Shown: positions 8,892-17,092 of the stretch, one piece after another
Numbering within the stretch: position 1 is the stretch's first letter
How the letters are laid out: every line of letters begins with the position of its first letter
NCBI RefSeq assembly: GCF_018069625.1
Contig: NZ_CP072941.1
Span: forward strand, 5,332,001-5,396,000
DNA from: Streptomyces yatensis
Lineage (GTDB): Bacteria; Actinomycetota; Actinomycetes; Streptomycetales; Streptomycetaceae
Length of the DNA stretch: 64,000 bases
Direction: 5' to 3'
Program-made: the position numbers and the translations under genes
The notes under the pieces: model-generated
The model's database searches: none
What the model was told of the DNA's origin: nothing
What the model saw: only the letters and a program-made list of their open reading frames with translations

Positions 8892-10388
8892 TCACGCGGT
8901 CAGGCGGGCCATCCACGCCTCGACGTCGTCGGCGGTCCGCGGCAGCGCGGCCGACAGCACGCGGTTGCCGTCCTCCGTCACCAGGATGTCGTCCTCGATC
9001 CGCACGCCGATGCCCCGGTACTCCTCGGGCACGGTCAGATCGTCGGGCTGGAAGTACAGCCCCGGCTCGACCGTCAGGCACATCCCGGGCTCCAGGGTGC
9101 CGTCCACATAGGTCTCGGTACGGGCCACGGCGCAGTCGTGGACGTCCATGCCGAGCATGTGGCCGGTGCCGTGCAGGGTCCAGCGGCGCTGCAGCCCCAG
9201 CTCCAGCACCCGCTCCACCGGGCCCTCGACAAGGCCCCACTCGACGAGCCTGGTGGCCAGGACGTGCTGGGCGGCGTCGTGGAAGTCGCGGTACTTCGCC
9301 CCCGGCCGGACCGCGGCGATGCCCGCCTCCTGCGCCTCGTACACCGCGTCGTAGATCTTGCGCTGCAGCGGGCTGTAGGTGCCGTTCACCGGCAGCGTGC
9401 GGGTCACGTCGGCGGTGTAGAGGGTGGTGGTCTCCACGCCCGCGTCCAGGAGGAGCAGATCGCCGGAGCGGACCGGGCCGTCGTTGCGCACCCAGTGCAA
9501 CGTGGTGGCGTGCGGGCCCGCGGCGCAGATGCTGCCGTAGCCGACGTCGTTGCCCTCGACCCGGGCCCGAAGGAAGAACGTTCCTTCGATATAGCGCTCG
9601 GACGTCGCCTGCGCCTTGTCGAGTACCTTGACGACGTCCTCGAAGCCGCGGGCCGTCGAGTCGACGGCCGCCTGCAGCTGGCCGATCTCGAACTCGTCCT
9701 TGACCAGGCGCTGCTCGCTGAGGAAGACCCGCAGCTCCTCGTCGCGCTCACCGGTGACCTTGTCGGTCAGCGCGGCCTCCAGGGCGGCGTCGTGACCGCG
9801 CACGATACGGACCGGGCCGGTCGCGGCCCTGAGCTCGTCGGCCAGCTCGCGGACGTCCTTGGCGGCCAGGCCCAGCCGCTTCTCGGCCTCCGTAAGGCTG
9901 AGCCGGCGGCCGACCCACAGCTCGCCGTGGCCGTCCAGCCAGAACTCGCCGTTCTCCCGGTTGGAGCGCGGCAGCAGGTACAGCGTCGCGGTGTGGCCGC
10001 CGCCCGCCTCGGGCTCCAGGACCAGCACCCCGTCCTCGGTCTGGTCGCCGGTGAGGTACGCGTACTCGGTCGAGGCGCGGAAGCCGTAGTCCGTGTCGTT
10101 GGAGCGGGTACGGAGATTGCCCGCGGGGATGACCAGGCGGTCGCCCGGGAAGCGCGCGGAGAGCGCGGCGCGGCGGCGGGCGGTGTGCGGAGCCTGCTCG
10201 ACGGGCTCCAGGTCGTGCAGCTCGGTGTCCGCCCAACCGGACTGCATGTTCGCCGCAAGCTCGTCGGAAACGCCTGGGTAGAGGCCGTTCTTCCGCTGCT
10301 TGATGGGCTCCTCGCCTTCCGGGTTCTCCGGGGCTTCGGGAGTGGGCTCCTCGGTCACGTCTTCCTCCTCGAACTGGACCCCACCCAT
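8892..10388 (-). CDS. Xaa-Pro aminopeptidase (M24B family, PepP-like)
   Basis: A 498-residue cytoplasmic metallopeptidase that removes N-terminal residues preceding proline. The creatinase-type N-domain (residues about 50-240) precedes the pita-bread catalytic domain. The metal ligands are visible in LLLDAGVETTTLYTADVTRT (two Asp), HGTGHMLGMDVHD (His), LTVEPGLYF (Glu) and GIGVRIEDDILVTEDG (Glu). The N-terminus is an acidic Glu/Pro stretch; a GTG at about 10,358 (VTEEPTPEA) is an equally plausible start. Confidence 0.93.
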   Translation of the reverse strand: MGGVQFEEEDVTEEPTPEAPENPEGEEPIKQRKNGLYPGVSDELAANMQSGWADTELHDLEPVEQAPHTARRRAALSARFPGDRLVIPAGNLRTRSNDTDYGFRASTEYAYLTGDQTEDGVLVLEPEAGGGHTATLYLLPRSNRENGEFWLDGHGELWVGRRLSLTEAEKRLGLAAKDVRELADELRAATGPVRIVRGHDAALEAALTDKVTGERDEELRVFLSEQRLVKDEFEIGQLQAAVDSTARGFEDVVKVLDKAQATSERYIEGTFFLRARVEGNDVGYGSICAAGPHATTLHWVRNDGPVRSGDLLLLDAGVETTTLYTADVTRTLPVNGTYSPLQRKIYDAVYEAQEAGIAAVRPGAKYRDFHDAAQHVLATRLVEWGLVEGPVERVLELGLQRRWTLHGTGHMLGMDVHDCAVARTETYVDGTLEPGMCLTVEPGLYFQPDDLTVPEEYRGIGVRIEDDILVTEDGNRVLSAALPRTADDVEAWMARLTA

Positions 10389-10469
10389 CGTATGTGCGGG
10401 GGCGCGACGGCAGGGAGGGCCCGAAGCGCGGGGCGACCACGGCTCCAGCGGGCGCCGTGGTCCCCCTCG

Positions 10470-10570
10470 AGCCTCGGCCGAACGCGCGCCTCAGCAGAAG
10501 TCGGGCCCCAGCCGAACGCGCGCCTCAGCAGATATCAGGCCCCAGCCGAACGCGAGCCTCAGTCGAACGC
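10470..10570. repeat. Tandem degenerate repeat, CCGAACGCGCGCCTCAG unit
   Basis: Four copies of a CCGAACGCG(C/A)GCCTCAG core, at about 31-bp spacing for the first three and closer for the fourth, fill the interval between the SpoIIE-type phosphatase stop and the aminopeptidase start. They have no coding role on the annotated strand and no obvious hairpin terminator. Probably a local duplication; effect on downstream pepP-like transcription unknown. Confidence 0.6.
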
Positions 10571-10575
10571 GCGCC

Positions 10576-12204
10576 TCAGTCGAAGTGGGCCACGAGCAGG
10601 ACCAGGTCCTCGGTGCCGTCCTCCGAGGGCCGCCCCGCCGGGGCCGCCGGGCCGTCGGGGAGGACCGTACGGAGCACATGGTCGGCGAAGGCGTCTGGAT
10701 CGCCCCGGACGCCCTTGGGCGCGCTCGCCGCGGCCGTCTGCAGCCGGGTGAAGGCCCGGTCCATCGGCTCCCCGGTGCGGTGGAGCAGCCCGTCGCTGTA
10801 GAAGAGGAGCGTTTCCCCGGACGACGGTGCGATCTCGACGCTGGGCGCCTCCCAGCACGAGAGCATCCCCAGCGGCGCGGACAGGGTGGTCTCCACGAAC
10901 TCGGTGCGCCGCTCCCCGGTGAGCAGCGGCGGGCAGTGCCCGGCCCCGGCCAGCACCACCTTGCGCGTCCCGGGCTCGCAGTAGGCGAAGAGGGCGGTCG
11001 CGGAGCGGGCGGGCTCGGTGAGCCGCAGCAGCAGCTCCAGATCGGACAGGACGGCGACCGGGTCCTCGCCCTCCATCACCGCGTACGCCCGCAGCGAGGC
11101 CCGCAGCCGCCCCATCGCGACCACGGCGCTCGGCCCGGAACCGGTGACCCCGCCCACCGAGAGCCCGAGCGCCCCGTCCGGCAGCGGCAGCGCGTCGTAC
11201 CAGTCCCCGCCGCCGTGCGGACCGGGGTGGTGGCGAACGGCCAGACGCACCCCGGGGACCCGGGGCAGCCGGGTGGGCAGCAGCTCCTCCTGGACGGTCG
11301 CGACGGCGGCGCGGGCGCGGGAGAGCTCGATCAGCCGGGCGATGTGCGCGGCGGCGTACTGGCAGTACAGGCCCACGAGGTGACGCTGGCGCTCCCCGGG
11401 CTCGGCGGGCTCGTCATAGAGCCAGGCGGCTCCGCCGAGCCGCCCCGAGGGTCCGCCGGCGGCCATGGCCGCGGCGATCCCGGGCGGGGCCGCGGCGACG
11501 GAGGCGGCATCGCGGCCGTGGCCGGTGCCGGGGGCGCTCGCCGTGCCGGGGGCGCCGGGGGCCGGGCGGTCGCCCGCGCCCGCCGGGGAGCCGGTGCCGG
11601 ACCCGTCCGCGTCGGGGGCGGGCGAGGGGATGGCGGTGAGGACGGGCGCGGTACAGGGGGTGGTCCGGAACGGGTCGAGCGGCACCGCGTAGCTCGCGGC
11701 GAAGCCGAGCCGTGCGGCCACCTCGCGGTGACGCGGGTCGAGGTCGGCCTCGCCGGCGATATCGGGGTGGGTCACATCGGCACGCCGCTCACCACCCGGC
11801 TCGGGCAGCCCGTCGAGGAGATGACCGGCGGAGGCGGAGCCGCGCGGAATGGTCTCGATCTGGCCGAGATCGGCGTGGCCGAGGCCGAGACCCACGGTGG
11901 TCACCGGGCCGAGTCCATCGGCCGGTTCGAGCGCCACCAGCCCGCGCCGGGCGCCGACCAGGGCCGCGCCCGCGCGCAGCAGTTCACGCAGCGCCTCGTC
12001 GAGCGTCCCGGTCCTGACCAGCCGCTCGGTGAGCTCATGAAGGGTGGTGAGATCCGAGACCCAGCTGGCGAGCCGGTCCTGGACACCGGGGTCGGCATCG
12101 GTCAGGGGCGGGGGAACGGGGCCCGGGACGGGGTCCGCAGTTTGCGTGGGCGAGGGGAGGGAAGGATCGATTCCAGCCACTTTCGGCGCGTGGGGCGAGT
12201 TCAT
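10576..12204 (-). CDS. GAF domain plus SpoIIE-type PP2C serine phosphatase
   Basis: A 542-residue protein. The N-terminal GAF sensor domain (about residues 45-270) is interrupted by a long Gly/Ala/Pro low-complexity insertion at roughly 190-240. The C-terminal PPM/SpoIIE phosphatase begins at VPGVRLAVRHHPGPHGGGDWYDALPLPDG and continues with LSVGGVTGSGPSAVVAMGRLRASLRAYA. The metal-binding aspartate of the canonical G-D-W-Y-D motif is present, but the usual GDVxGHG reads GGVTGSG, so one metal-site Asp and the His are replaced; activity may be reduced. Family members dephosphorylate anti-anti-sigma factors. No partner is adjacent. Confidence 0.88.
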   Translation of the reverse strand: MNSPHAPKVAGIDPSLPSPTQTADPVPGPVPPPLTDADPGVQDRLASWVSDLTTLHELTERLVRTGTLDEALRELLRAGAALVGARRGLVALEPADGLGPVTTVGLGLGHADLGQIETIPRGSASAGHLLDGLPEPGGERRADVTHPDIAGEADLDPRHREVAARLGFAASYAVPLDPFRTTPCTAPVLTAIPSPAPDADGSGTGSPAGAGDRPAPGAPGTASAPGTGHGRDAASVAAAPPGIAAAMAAGGPSGRLGGAAWLYDEPAEPGERQRHLVGLYCQYAAAHIARLIELSRARAAVATVQEELLPTRLPRVPGVRLAVRHHPGPHGGGDWYDALPLPDGALGLSVGGVTGSGPSAVVAMGRLRASLRAYAVMEGEDPVAVLSDLELLLRLTEPARSATALFAYCEPGTRKVVLAGAGHCPPLLTGERRTEFVETTLSAPLGMLSCWEAPSVEIAPSSGETLLFYSDGLLHRTGEPMDRAFTRLQTAAASAPKGVRGDPDAFADHVLRTVLPDGPAAPAGRPSEDGTEDLVLLVAHFD

Positions 12205-12788
12205 GGCCCGCTGCCTTCACCCGCCGGGTCCGGCTCGCTCAATAGCATCGCAAACCCCCTGTCGTGCTGCGCCGCTACTGTGCCGCTACTGTCTCCAGAT
12301 GTACACGGAGCGGAGATGCGATGTCCAGCATCGTCCCGGTGGTCTTGTTGGTGTCTGGGGGGAATTGAACTTGGCTGAAAAAAAGTCGTTAGGCTGTCCC
12401 TTCGAGGTCGACTGACGTCATTCGACAGCGCGTCGTCTCCACCGCGGCGGGTACACATTCGGAGAAGGGGCAGGGGCAGTTCGGATCGCCCCGGAACCCC
12501 GCGGCCGGTCCAGGCGTCATAGACCACAACGGCCGCGCCCATCCCCGAGTGGCGAGGAAAACGCACCAACCGGACGGCAAGCGCCATGCGCGCGCCACCC
12601 CTCGCCACGTTCCACGCTCGGCCCGCGGCATGATGCGCTGCCTTGTACGCGCAGTGACTTGTGATCCACCTGCTGTGACGGGCCGAACGATGCCGTACAG
12701 CGCCACGTAAGTCCAAGTGAAGTGCCATCTGAAGTGCGATGTAGTGCGATGGACAGCCCTCGGCGTTAACGGAAAGGAACGAGCGCTC
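12205..12788. other. Intergenic region between divergent genes
   Basis: About 580 bp upstream of both the phosphatase (leftward) and the prim-pol-like gene (rightward). I see a short direct repeat (GCCGCTACTGT twice near 12,270-12,295), an A7 run near 12,378-12,384, and a purine-rich GGAAAGGAA ribosome site near 12,770 serving the rightward gene. No convincing ORF, RNA or terminator. Confidence 0.5.
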
Positions 12789-13463
12789 ATGCGCGAGATC
12801 CTCGGAAGGCGACGCAAGTTCTCGCTGCGGCGCGGCGCGCGATCGCCGCTGCTGCGTGCGGCGCTCACCTGCGCCACCGAGTGGCAGTGGCCCGTGGTCC
12901 CGGGCGTCGGACTCCGGTCCGGCGGCGGACGGCCCCGGGTATGCGGCTGCCCCGACCCGGAATGTGCGGTTCCGGGTGGTCATCCGTTCGACCCTGTTCT
13001 CCTTGCCGCCACCACCGACCCGCGGATGGTGCGCTGGTGGTGGACCAACCGGCCCAGCGCGCCCCTGCTGCTGGCCACCGGCGGCCTCGCGCCCTGCGCG
13101 GTGAGCCTGCCCGCGGTCGCCGGAGCGCGGGCGCTGGCGGTCTTCGACCGGGCGGGGGTGCGGCTCGGCCCGGTGGTCGCCACACCCACCCGCTGGTCGC
13201 TGCTGGTGGAGCCGTACTCCCTCGAAGACCTCGGCGAGCTGCTGAACCAGCAGGACTGGGTGCCCAGCTCGCTGCGGTTCCACGGAGAGGGCGGCTATGT
13301 GGTGCTGCCGCCGTCGCAGACGGGCCTCGGGCGAGTGCGCTGGGAGCGGCCGCCGCTGCGCCGCTCCGGGAGGCCCTGGCTGCCTCAGGTGGCCACCGTG
13401 GTGAACGCCTTGGTCGAGGCGAGCACCAGCGCGCCCGACGGGGGCAGCCGGCTCGCCTATTGA
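12789..13463 (+). CDS. Prim-pol-like protein lacking the catalytic acids
   Basis: A 224-residue protein resembling the N-terminal bifunctional DNA primase/polymerase domain found in actinobacteria. It shows the cysteine cluster (VCGCPDPECAVPGGHP), the WWWTNRPSA segment and a WSLLVEPYSLEDL region at the expected places. Where prim-pol enzymes carry a DxD on a beta strand, this protein reads APCAVSLPAVAG, so the catalytic aspartates appear absent and it is probably not a polymerase. Start chosen at MREILGRRRKF because GGAAAGGAA lies about 12 bases upstream. Chromosomal, not on a mobile element. Role unknown. Confidence 0.75.
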   Translation: MREILGRRRKFSLRRGARSPLLRAALTCATEWQWPVVPGVGLRSGGGRPRVCGCPDPECAVPGGHPFDPVLLAATTDPRMVRWWWTNRPSAPLLLATGGLAPCAVSLPAVAGARALAVFDRAGVRLGPVVATPTRWSLLVEPYSLEDLGELLNQQDWVPSSLRFHGEGGYVVLPPSQTGLGRVRWERPPLRRSGRPWLPQVATVVNALVEASTSAPDGGSRLAY

Positions 13464-13886
13464 GGGCGGGCCCCGGGTGCGGGGGTTCGGGGGCCGCTGA
13501 GCGCGAGGCTCAGGGGCAGGGATGTGTGGGGCTCGGAGGCCAGGAGGCATTTGCCTGGCTCCGAGCCCGCTCTTTTCCGGCGTGGGCTCCGAGCCCGCCC
13601 TTTTCCTGCGGTACGGCGCTCTCCGGGCGGGATCCCGAAATTCAGGGCGCTGAGGTTCCGAGGTCAGCGGTTCCGGACTGCGTGGTCAGGCTTCGCGCCG
13701 CGGTTTTCGGGCTCGGGCTCCGGGCTCGGGATCCGAACTCACGTTCCAGGCTCAGGCTTCGGACTCGCTTCGGGATCCGACGGCAACTCCCATGGCGCCG
13801 AGGGCAATTGGTCCGTACCATTTCCCGGCCGCTTCGTGCCGCCCCGCCCGTCTCCCGCGCCGGCGTCCGGACGCGGACATGGAAGC
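13464..13886. other. Non-coding region with short direct repeats
   Basis: Follows the prim-pol-like gene. It contains repeated segments of the type GGCTCCGAGCCCGC(C/T)CTTTTCC near 13,556-13,610 and GGGCTC(G/C)GG near 13,708-13,735. No open frame with convincing codon bias. Probably degenerating spacer sequence. Confidence 0.45.
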
Positions 13887-13930
13887 GCCCGGTCGCTGGC
13901 GACGGGGGATGCACCAGCGACCGGGCTTTT
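13887..13930 (+). terminator. Rho-independent terminator
   Basis: Perfect 13-bp stem (GCCCGGTCGCTGG with its complement) around a 14-base loop, directly followed by TTTT on the plus strand. It can end rightward transcription from the prim-pol-like gene before the convergent SEC-C gene. Confidence 0.85.
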
Positions 13931-14061
13931 AGAACCGTAACAAGAGATCGGCCGATAGCAAATTCGATCGCGGATTTCCGGACGCCTATTTGCAGGGCGT
14001 AACGGTGAGTTGTGAGCAGCGTCACGTCACCCGGTGGCGCCCTCCGGCCGTCCGGCGATCG

Positions 14062-15030
14062 TCAGCTCAGCGTCACCTGACGGTTGGTGAGGCCACCCCG
14101 GGCGCGCCGCTGCTCGGGCGTCAGCGGGGTGTCGGAGGCGAGCGCCTCCGCGAGCCGCTCGGCGAGGTCCACGGCCGGCTTCTCGGTGTCCTCGGCGCTC
14201 ATCCCGCGTGGCAGATCCCACACCGGCACCGTGAGCCCATGGGCCCGGAAGGAGCCCACCAGCCGGGTGTTCTCGCCGAGCGAGGAGGCACCCGCGGCGT
14301 GCAGCCGGGCGAGCGCGTCGAGCAGCTTCTCCTCGGGGTGCGACATCACCCAGCGCAGGTGGTTCTTCTCCGGCGTCTCGCACCAGTAGGCCGCCTCCAC
14401 GCCGGTGAGCCGGGCGGTGGGGATCGCGGCCGTGTTGGCCCGTTCCAGGGACGCGGCGACCTCTCCGGTCGCGTTCGCGGCATCGTCGAGCCAGAACTCG
14501 AACCCCTCGTGCAGGGTCGGCGAGAAAGTGCCCTTCGGGTCGAGCAGATCCTGCAGCCGCGGACCGTCGCCCGGAGCCCGCTCGGCGGACACCGGAGTGC
14601 CCGGATCGGCGGTCAGCGCCCGGCGCAGGGTGTCGGCCAGGTCGCGGCTGATGTCACCGGAGGGCGTGTCGTTCTGCAGACCGAGCAGTACGGCACCGCT
14701 GTCGCGGCGCAGCGCGGGCCACGCCATGGGCAGCACGGTCGCCAGGGTGACCGACGGAACCCCCTCGGGCAGCCCCTCGGCGAGGGGCAGCTCGACGGTC
14801 GCGGCGGGCACCAGCTCGCGCAGGGCCACCCAGTCGCATTCGTTGGGGAGCCCCTCGAAGGGGCGCTGCACCAGCTCGGTGGCGGCGTGTGCGGCTTCCC
14901 TGCCGTGACAGGCCTTGTAGCGACGGCCCGAACCGCACGGGCAAGGCTCCCGCGCGCCCACCACAGGGATCTCGCCGTTGGCGACCTGTGGGCCTGTGGC
15001 CTTCGTCTGGGGGCGGCGCTTCTTGGCCAT
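14062..15030 (-). CDS. SEC-C motif protein (DUF5926 type)
   Basis: A 322-residue protein. A basic N-terminus MAKKRRPQTKATG is followed by a SEC-C zinc motif CPCGSGRRYKACHG (residues about 31-44), the same motif as at the SecA C-terminus. The rest is an alpha/beta domain with WVALRELVPAATVELPLAEG and a C-terminal SPEQRRARGGLTNRQVTL-like tail. This architecture is a conserved single-copy actinobacterial family of unknown function; the zinc motif suggests RNA, ribosome or SecB-like contacts. No operon partner. Confidence 0.82.
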   Translation of the reverse strand: MAKKRRPQTKATGPQVANGEIPVVGAREPCPCGSGRRYKACHGREAAHAATELVQRPFEGLPNECDWVALRELVPAATVELPLAEGLPEGVPSVTLATVLPMAWPALRRDSGAVLLGLQNDTPSGDISRDLADTLRRALTADPGTPVSAERAPGDGPRLQDLLDPKGTFSPTLHEGFEFWLDDAANATGEVAASLERANTAAIPTARLTGVEAAYWCETPEKNHLRWVMSHPEEKLLDALARLHAAGASSLGENTRLVGSFRAHGLTVPVWDLPRGMSAEDTEKPAVDLAERLAEALASDTPLTPEQRRARGGLTNRQVTLS

Positions 15031-15187
15031 GGTGAGGCTGTCTCCCGATCTGCGGCTCAGGGCTTGCTCGTACGCCCGTGACGGTTGGCGTACGGCCGTG
15101 GCAGTGCTCTCCTACGGCGCGTACGACTGGTACGGGCGCGAGCCTAGCCCTTTGGCCGAACCGCGTCGGCTCCATGAGCCGCGTCGG

Positions 15188-15988
15188 CTACGCGAGCTCG
15201 TCCAGATCGGCGAAGTCCAGCTCGCGATCGAAATCGGGGTCGATGTTCGCCTCGACGTTCGAGCCCAGGTTCGCGTTGATATCAGCGTCGAGACCAGACT
15301 CGAGGGTCGCCCCGAGATTCGGCCCCAGGTTCGCGTCGAGACTCGCGTCGAGATTGGCGTCGAGATGCGGGTCGAGGTTCGCGTCGAGGCCCGGACGCAG
15401 CCCGGAGGCCAGCTCCGTACCCAGGTCGGGGGAGAGATCCGAGGGAAGCACGACGCGACGGGCGAAATCGTCGTCAGGCGGAAGAAGGGCCCATACGGTG
15501 ACCTCGCCGACTCCGTCCCGCACGCCCCATTCCTCGGCCAGCGCCATGATGATGTTCAGTCCTCGACCGCCGCGTGCGGTGACCGAGGGATTGGCCGGAA
15601 GTGGCCTTGTGGGGCCTCCGCCATCCGTCACCTCTACCGTCAGCCGGTCGTCCTCGTCGACGCTCCATGCAGCCCGGACCGTGCCGCCACCATGGCCGGA
15701 ACGCCACGGGCGACCATGTCGCCATGCATTGCTGAGTAGTTCTGAAAGGATCAATACAGCGTCGTCTATGACCGAATCCGATACCCCAGTCCTGCCCAAA
15801 TCGACACGCATCCGCTGTCTTGCCGCGCGGACACCCGCAGGACCATGGGGTACGGCCATGGTCGACGACGTCGGCACCTGCCGTGCCACCACCAACGCCA
15901 CCCCCGAGACCTCCTTCGCCCCACGCCACGGGATGAATGCCCCGCGGTGCTGGAGCGGAAACCGGCCAAGTGGCATCGCGTGACGCAC
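15188..15988 (-). CDS. RsbW-like ATP-binding protein with tetrapeptide-repeat tail
   Basis: A 266-residue protein. Residues about 30-190 form a GHKL ATPase: N box LSELLSNAWRHGRPW, G1 region VEVTDGGGPTRPLP and G2 region GGRGLNIIMALAEEWG. It ends with a tail of about 65 residues built of four-residue units (LDAN, LDPH, LDAS, LGPN, LGAT, LDAD, INAN, VEAN). Each unit starts with a hydrophobic residue, usually followed by Asp or Gly. The DNA of this tail is a degenerate repeat of TCGAG(A/G)TT(G/C)G-type elements. The ATPase half is a common Streptomyces anti-sigma type; the tail is not part of the family. Confidence 0.85.
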   Translation of the reverse strand: MRHAMPLGRFPLQHRGAFIPWRGAKEVSGVALVVARQVPTSSTMAVPHGPAGVRAARQRMRVDLGRTGVSDSVIDDAVLILSELLSNAWRHGRPWRSGHGGGTVRAAWSVDEDDRLTVEVTDGGGPTRPLPANPSVTARGGRGLNIIMALAEEWGVRDGVGEVTVWALLPPDDDFARRVVLPSDLSPDLGTELASGLRPGLDANLDPHLDANLDASLDANLGPNLGATLESGLDADINANLGSNVEANIDPDFDRELDFADLDELA

Positions 15989-16041
15989 TCGTCACGATCG
16001 AATACGTACCGAACGCGCCGGTGCACGCCTTGTAATGCCCA

Positions 16042-16875
16042 TTATGAGCGTCCGAGTTGGGACAGTACCTGTTTGGGACGATTGGTGATCAGTGCGTCGA
16101 CCCCGAGACGGACGCACAGGTCGACGTCCTCCGGTTCGTCGACCGTCCAGACGTGCACTCGGTGCCCCTCACGCTGCAGGCGCGCCACATAGCCGGGATG
16201 GTTCCGCACGATCCGGATGCTCGGCCCCGCGATCCGCACGCCGGCCGGCAGCTGCCCGTCCCGGTGGCGCGGCAGTATGAACTGCATCAGGTAGACGGTC
16301 GGGATGGCGGGGGCCCCACTGCGGATCCGGTGCAGGGAGCGCGCTGAGAAGCTCATCACACGGACGGGTGAACGTTCGCCGGGCGGCGGCGCGTCCAGGC
16401 CGTAGCGGCGCAGCAGCGCGAGCAGCCGCTCCTCCACCTGGCCCGCCCAGCGGGTGGGGTGCTTGGTTTCGATCGCCAGTTCGATACGGCGTCCCGCGTC
16501 GGCGATAAGCGCCAGGAGCCGCTCCAGGGTGAGGACGGAGGTGCTGTCCCGGCTGTCGCGGTCCGGCTCCTCCTTGTCGGTGGCCCGGCCCTTCCAGGAG
16601 CCGAAGTCCAGGGCCGCCAGATCGGACAGCTCCAGCGCCGAGACCGCGCCCCGGCCGTTGGAGGTGCGGTCGACGCGGCGGTCGTGGACGCAGACGAGGT
16701 GGCCGTCGGCGGTCAGCCGGACGTCGCATTCCAGGGCGTCGGCGCCCTCCTCGATTGCCTTACGGTAGGCGGCCAGGGTGTGCTCCGGAGCATCCTCGGA
16801 GGCACCGCGATGGGCGACGACGGAGACGGTGGGCGGCCCGGGGTGGCTGTCCCGGGCAGGGCGCGCATAGGTCAC
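16042..16875 (-). CDS. Glycerophosphodiester phosphodiesterase (GDPD)
   Basis: A 277-residue TIM-barrel enzyme hydrolysing glycerophosphodiesters to glycerol-3-phosphate and an alcohol. Catalytic signature: VVAHRGASEDAPEHTLAAY (HR and E), ALECDVRLTADGHLVCVHD (E-x-D and H) and VHVWTVDEPEDV near the end. No signal peptide is evident, so it is probably cytoplasmic. The GTG start (VTYARPARDS) gives the normal family length; the open frame extends 75 codons further upstream into sequence lacking coding character. Confidence 0.9.
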   Translation of the reverse strand: MTYARPARDSHPGPPTVSVVAHRGASEDAPEHTLAAYRKAIEEGADALECDVRLTADGHLVCVHDRRVDRTSNGRGAVSALELSDLAALDFGSWKGRATDKEEPDRDSRDSTSVLTLERLLALIADAGRRIELAIETKHPTRWAGQVEERLLALLRRYGLDAPPPGERSPVRVMSFSARSLHRIRSGAPAIPTVYLMQFILPRHRDGQLPAGVRIAGPSIRIVRNHPGYVARLQREGHRVHVWTVDEPEDVDLCVRLGVDALITNRPKQVLSQLGRS

Positions 16876-17092
16876 CGCGTTATGGTGCCACCGCCCGGTG
16901 ATAGCCGGTGGACTCGGCCCCTCCGTACGTTCGCACGGAATGGCGGTGGGTCGATTTGTCCGGGATAAAGGGTGGTAGTCCGCAGGACCGCCGCTCCTTA
17001 CGGCCGTCTGACGCGCTGTGGGAAAAGCTGACGACGGTAAGACGTACACGTGGGCCGTCGAGGAAATCTGTCGTGCACCTGAGGAGATTGCT

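Noticed and set aside
12201-13550. 449-codon minus-strand frame across the prim-pol-like gene and its upstream region
   Set aside because: No family features, and it would overlap the phosphatase start and the prim-pol-like gene, which has a good ribosome site.
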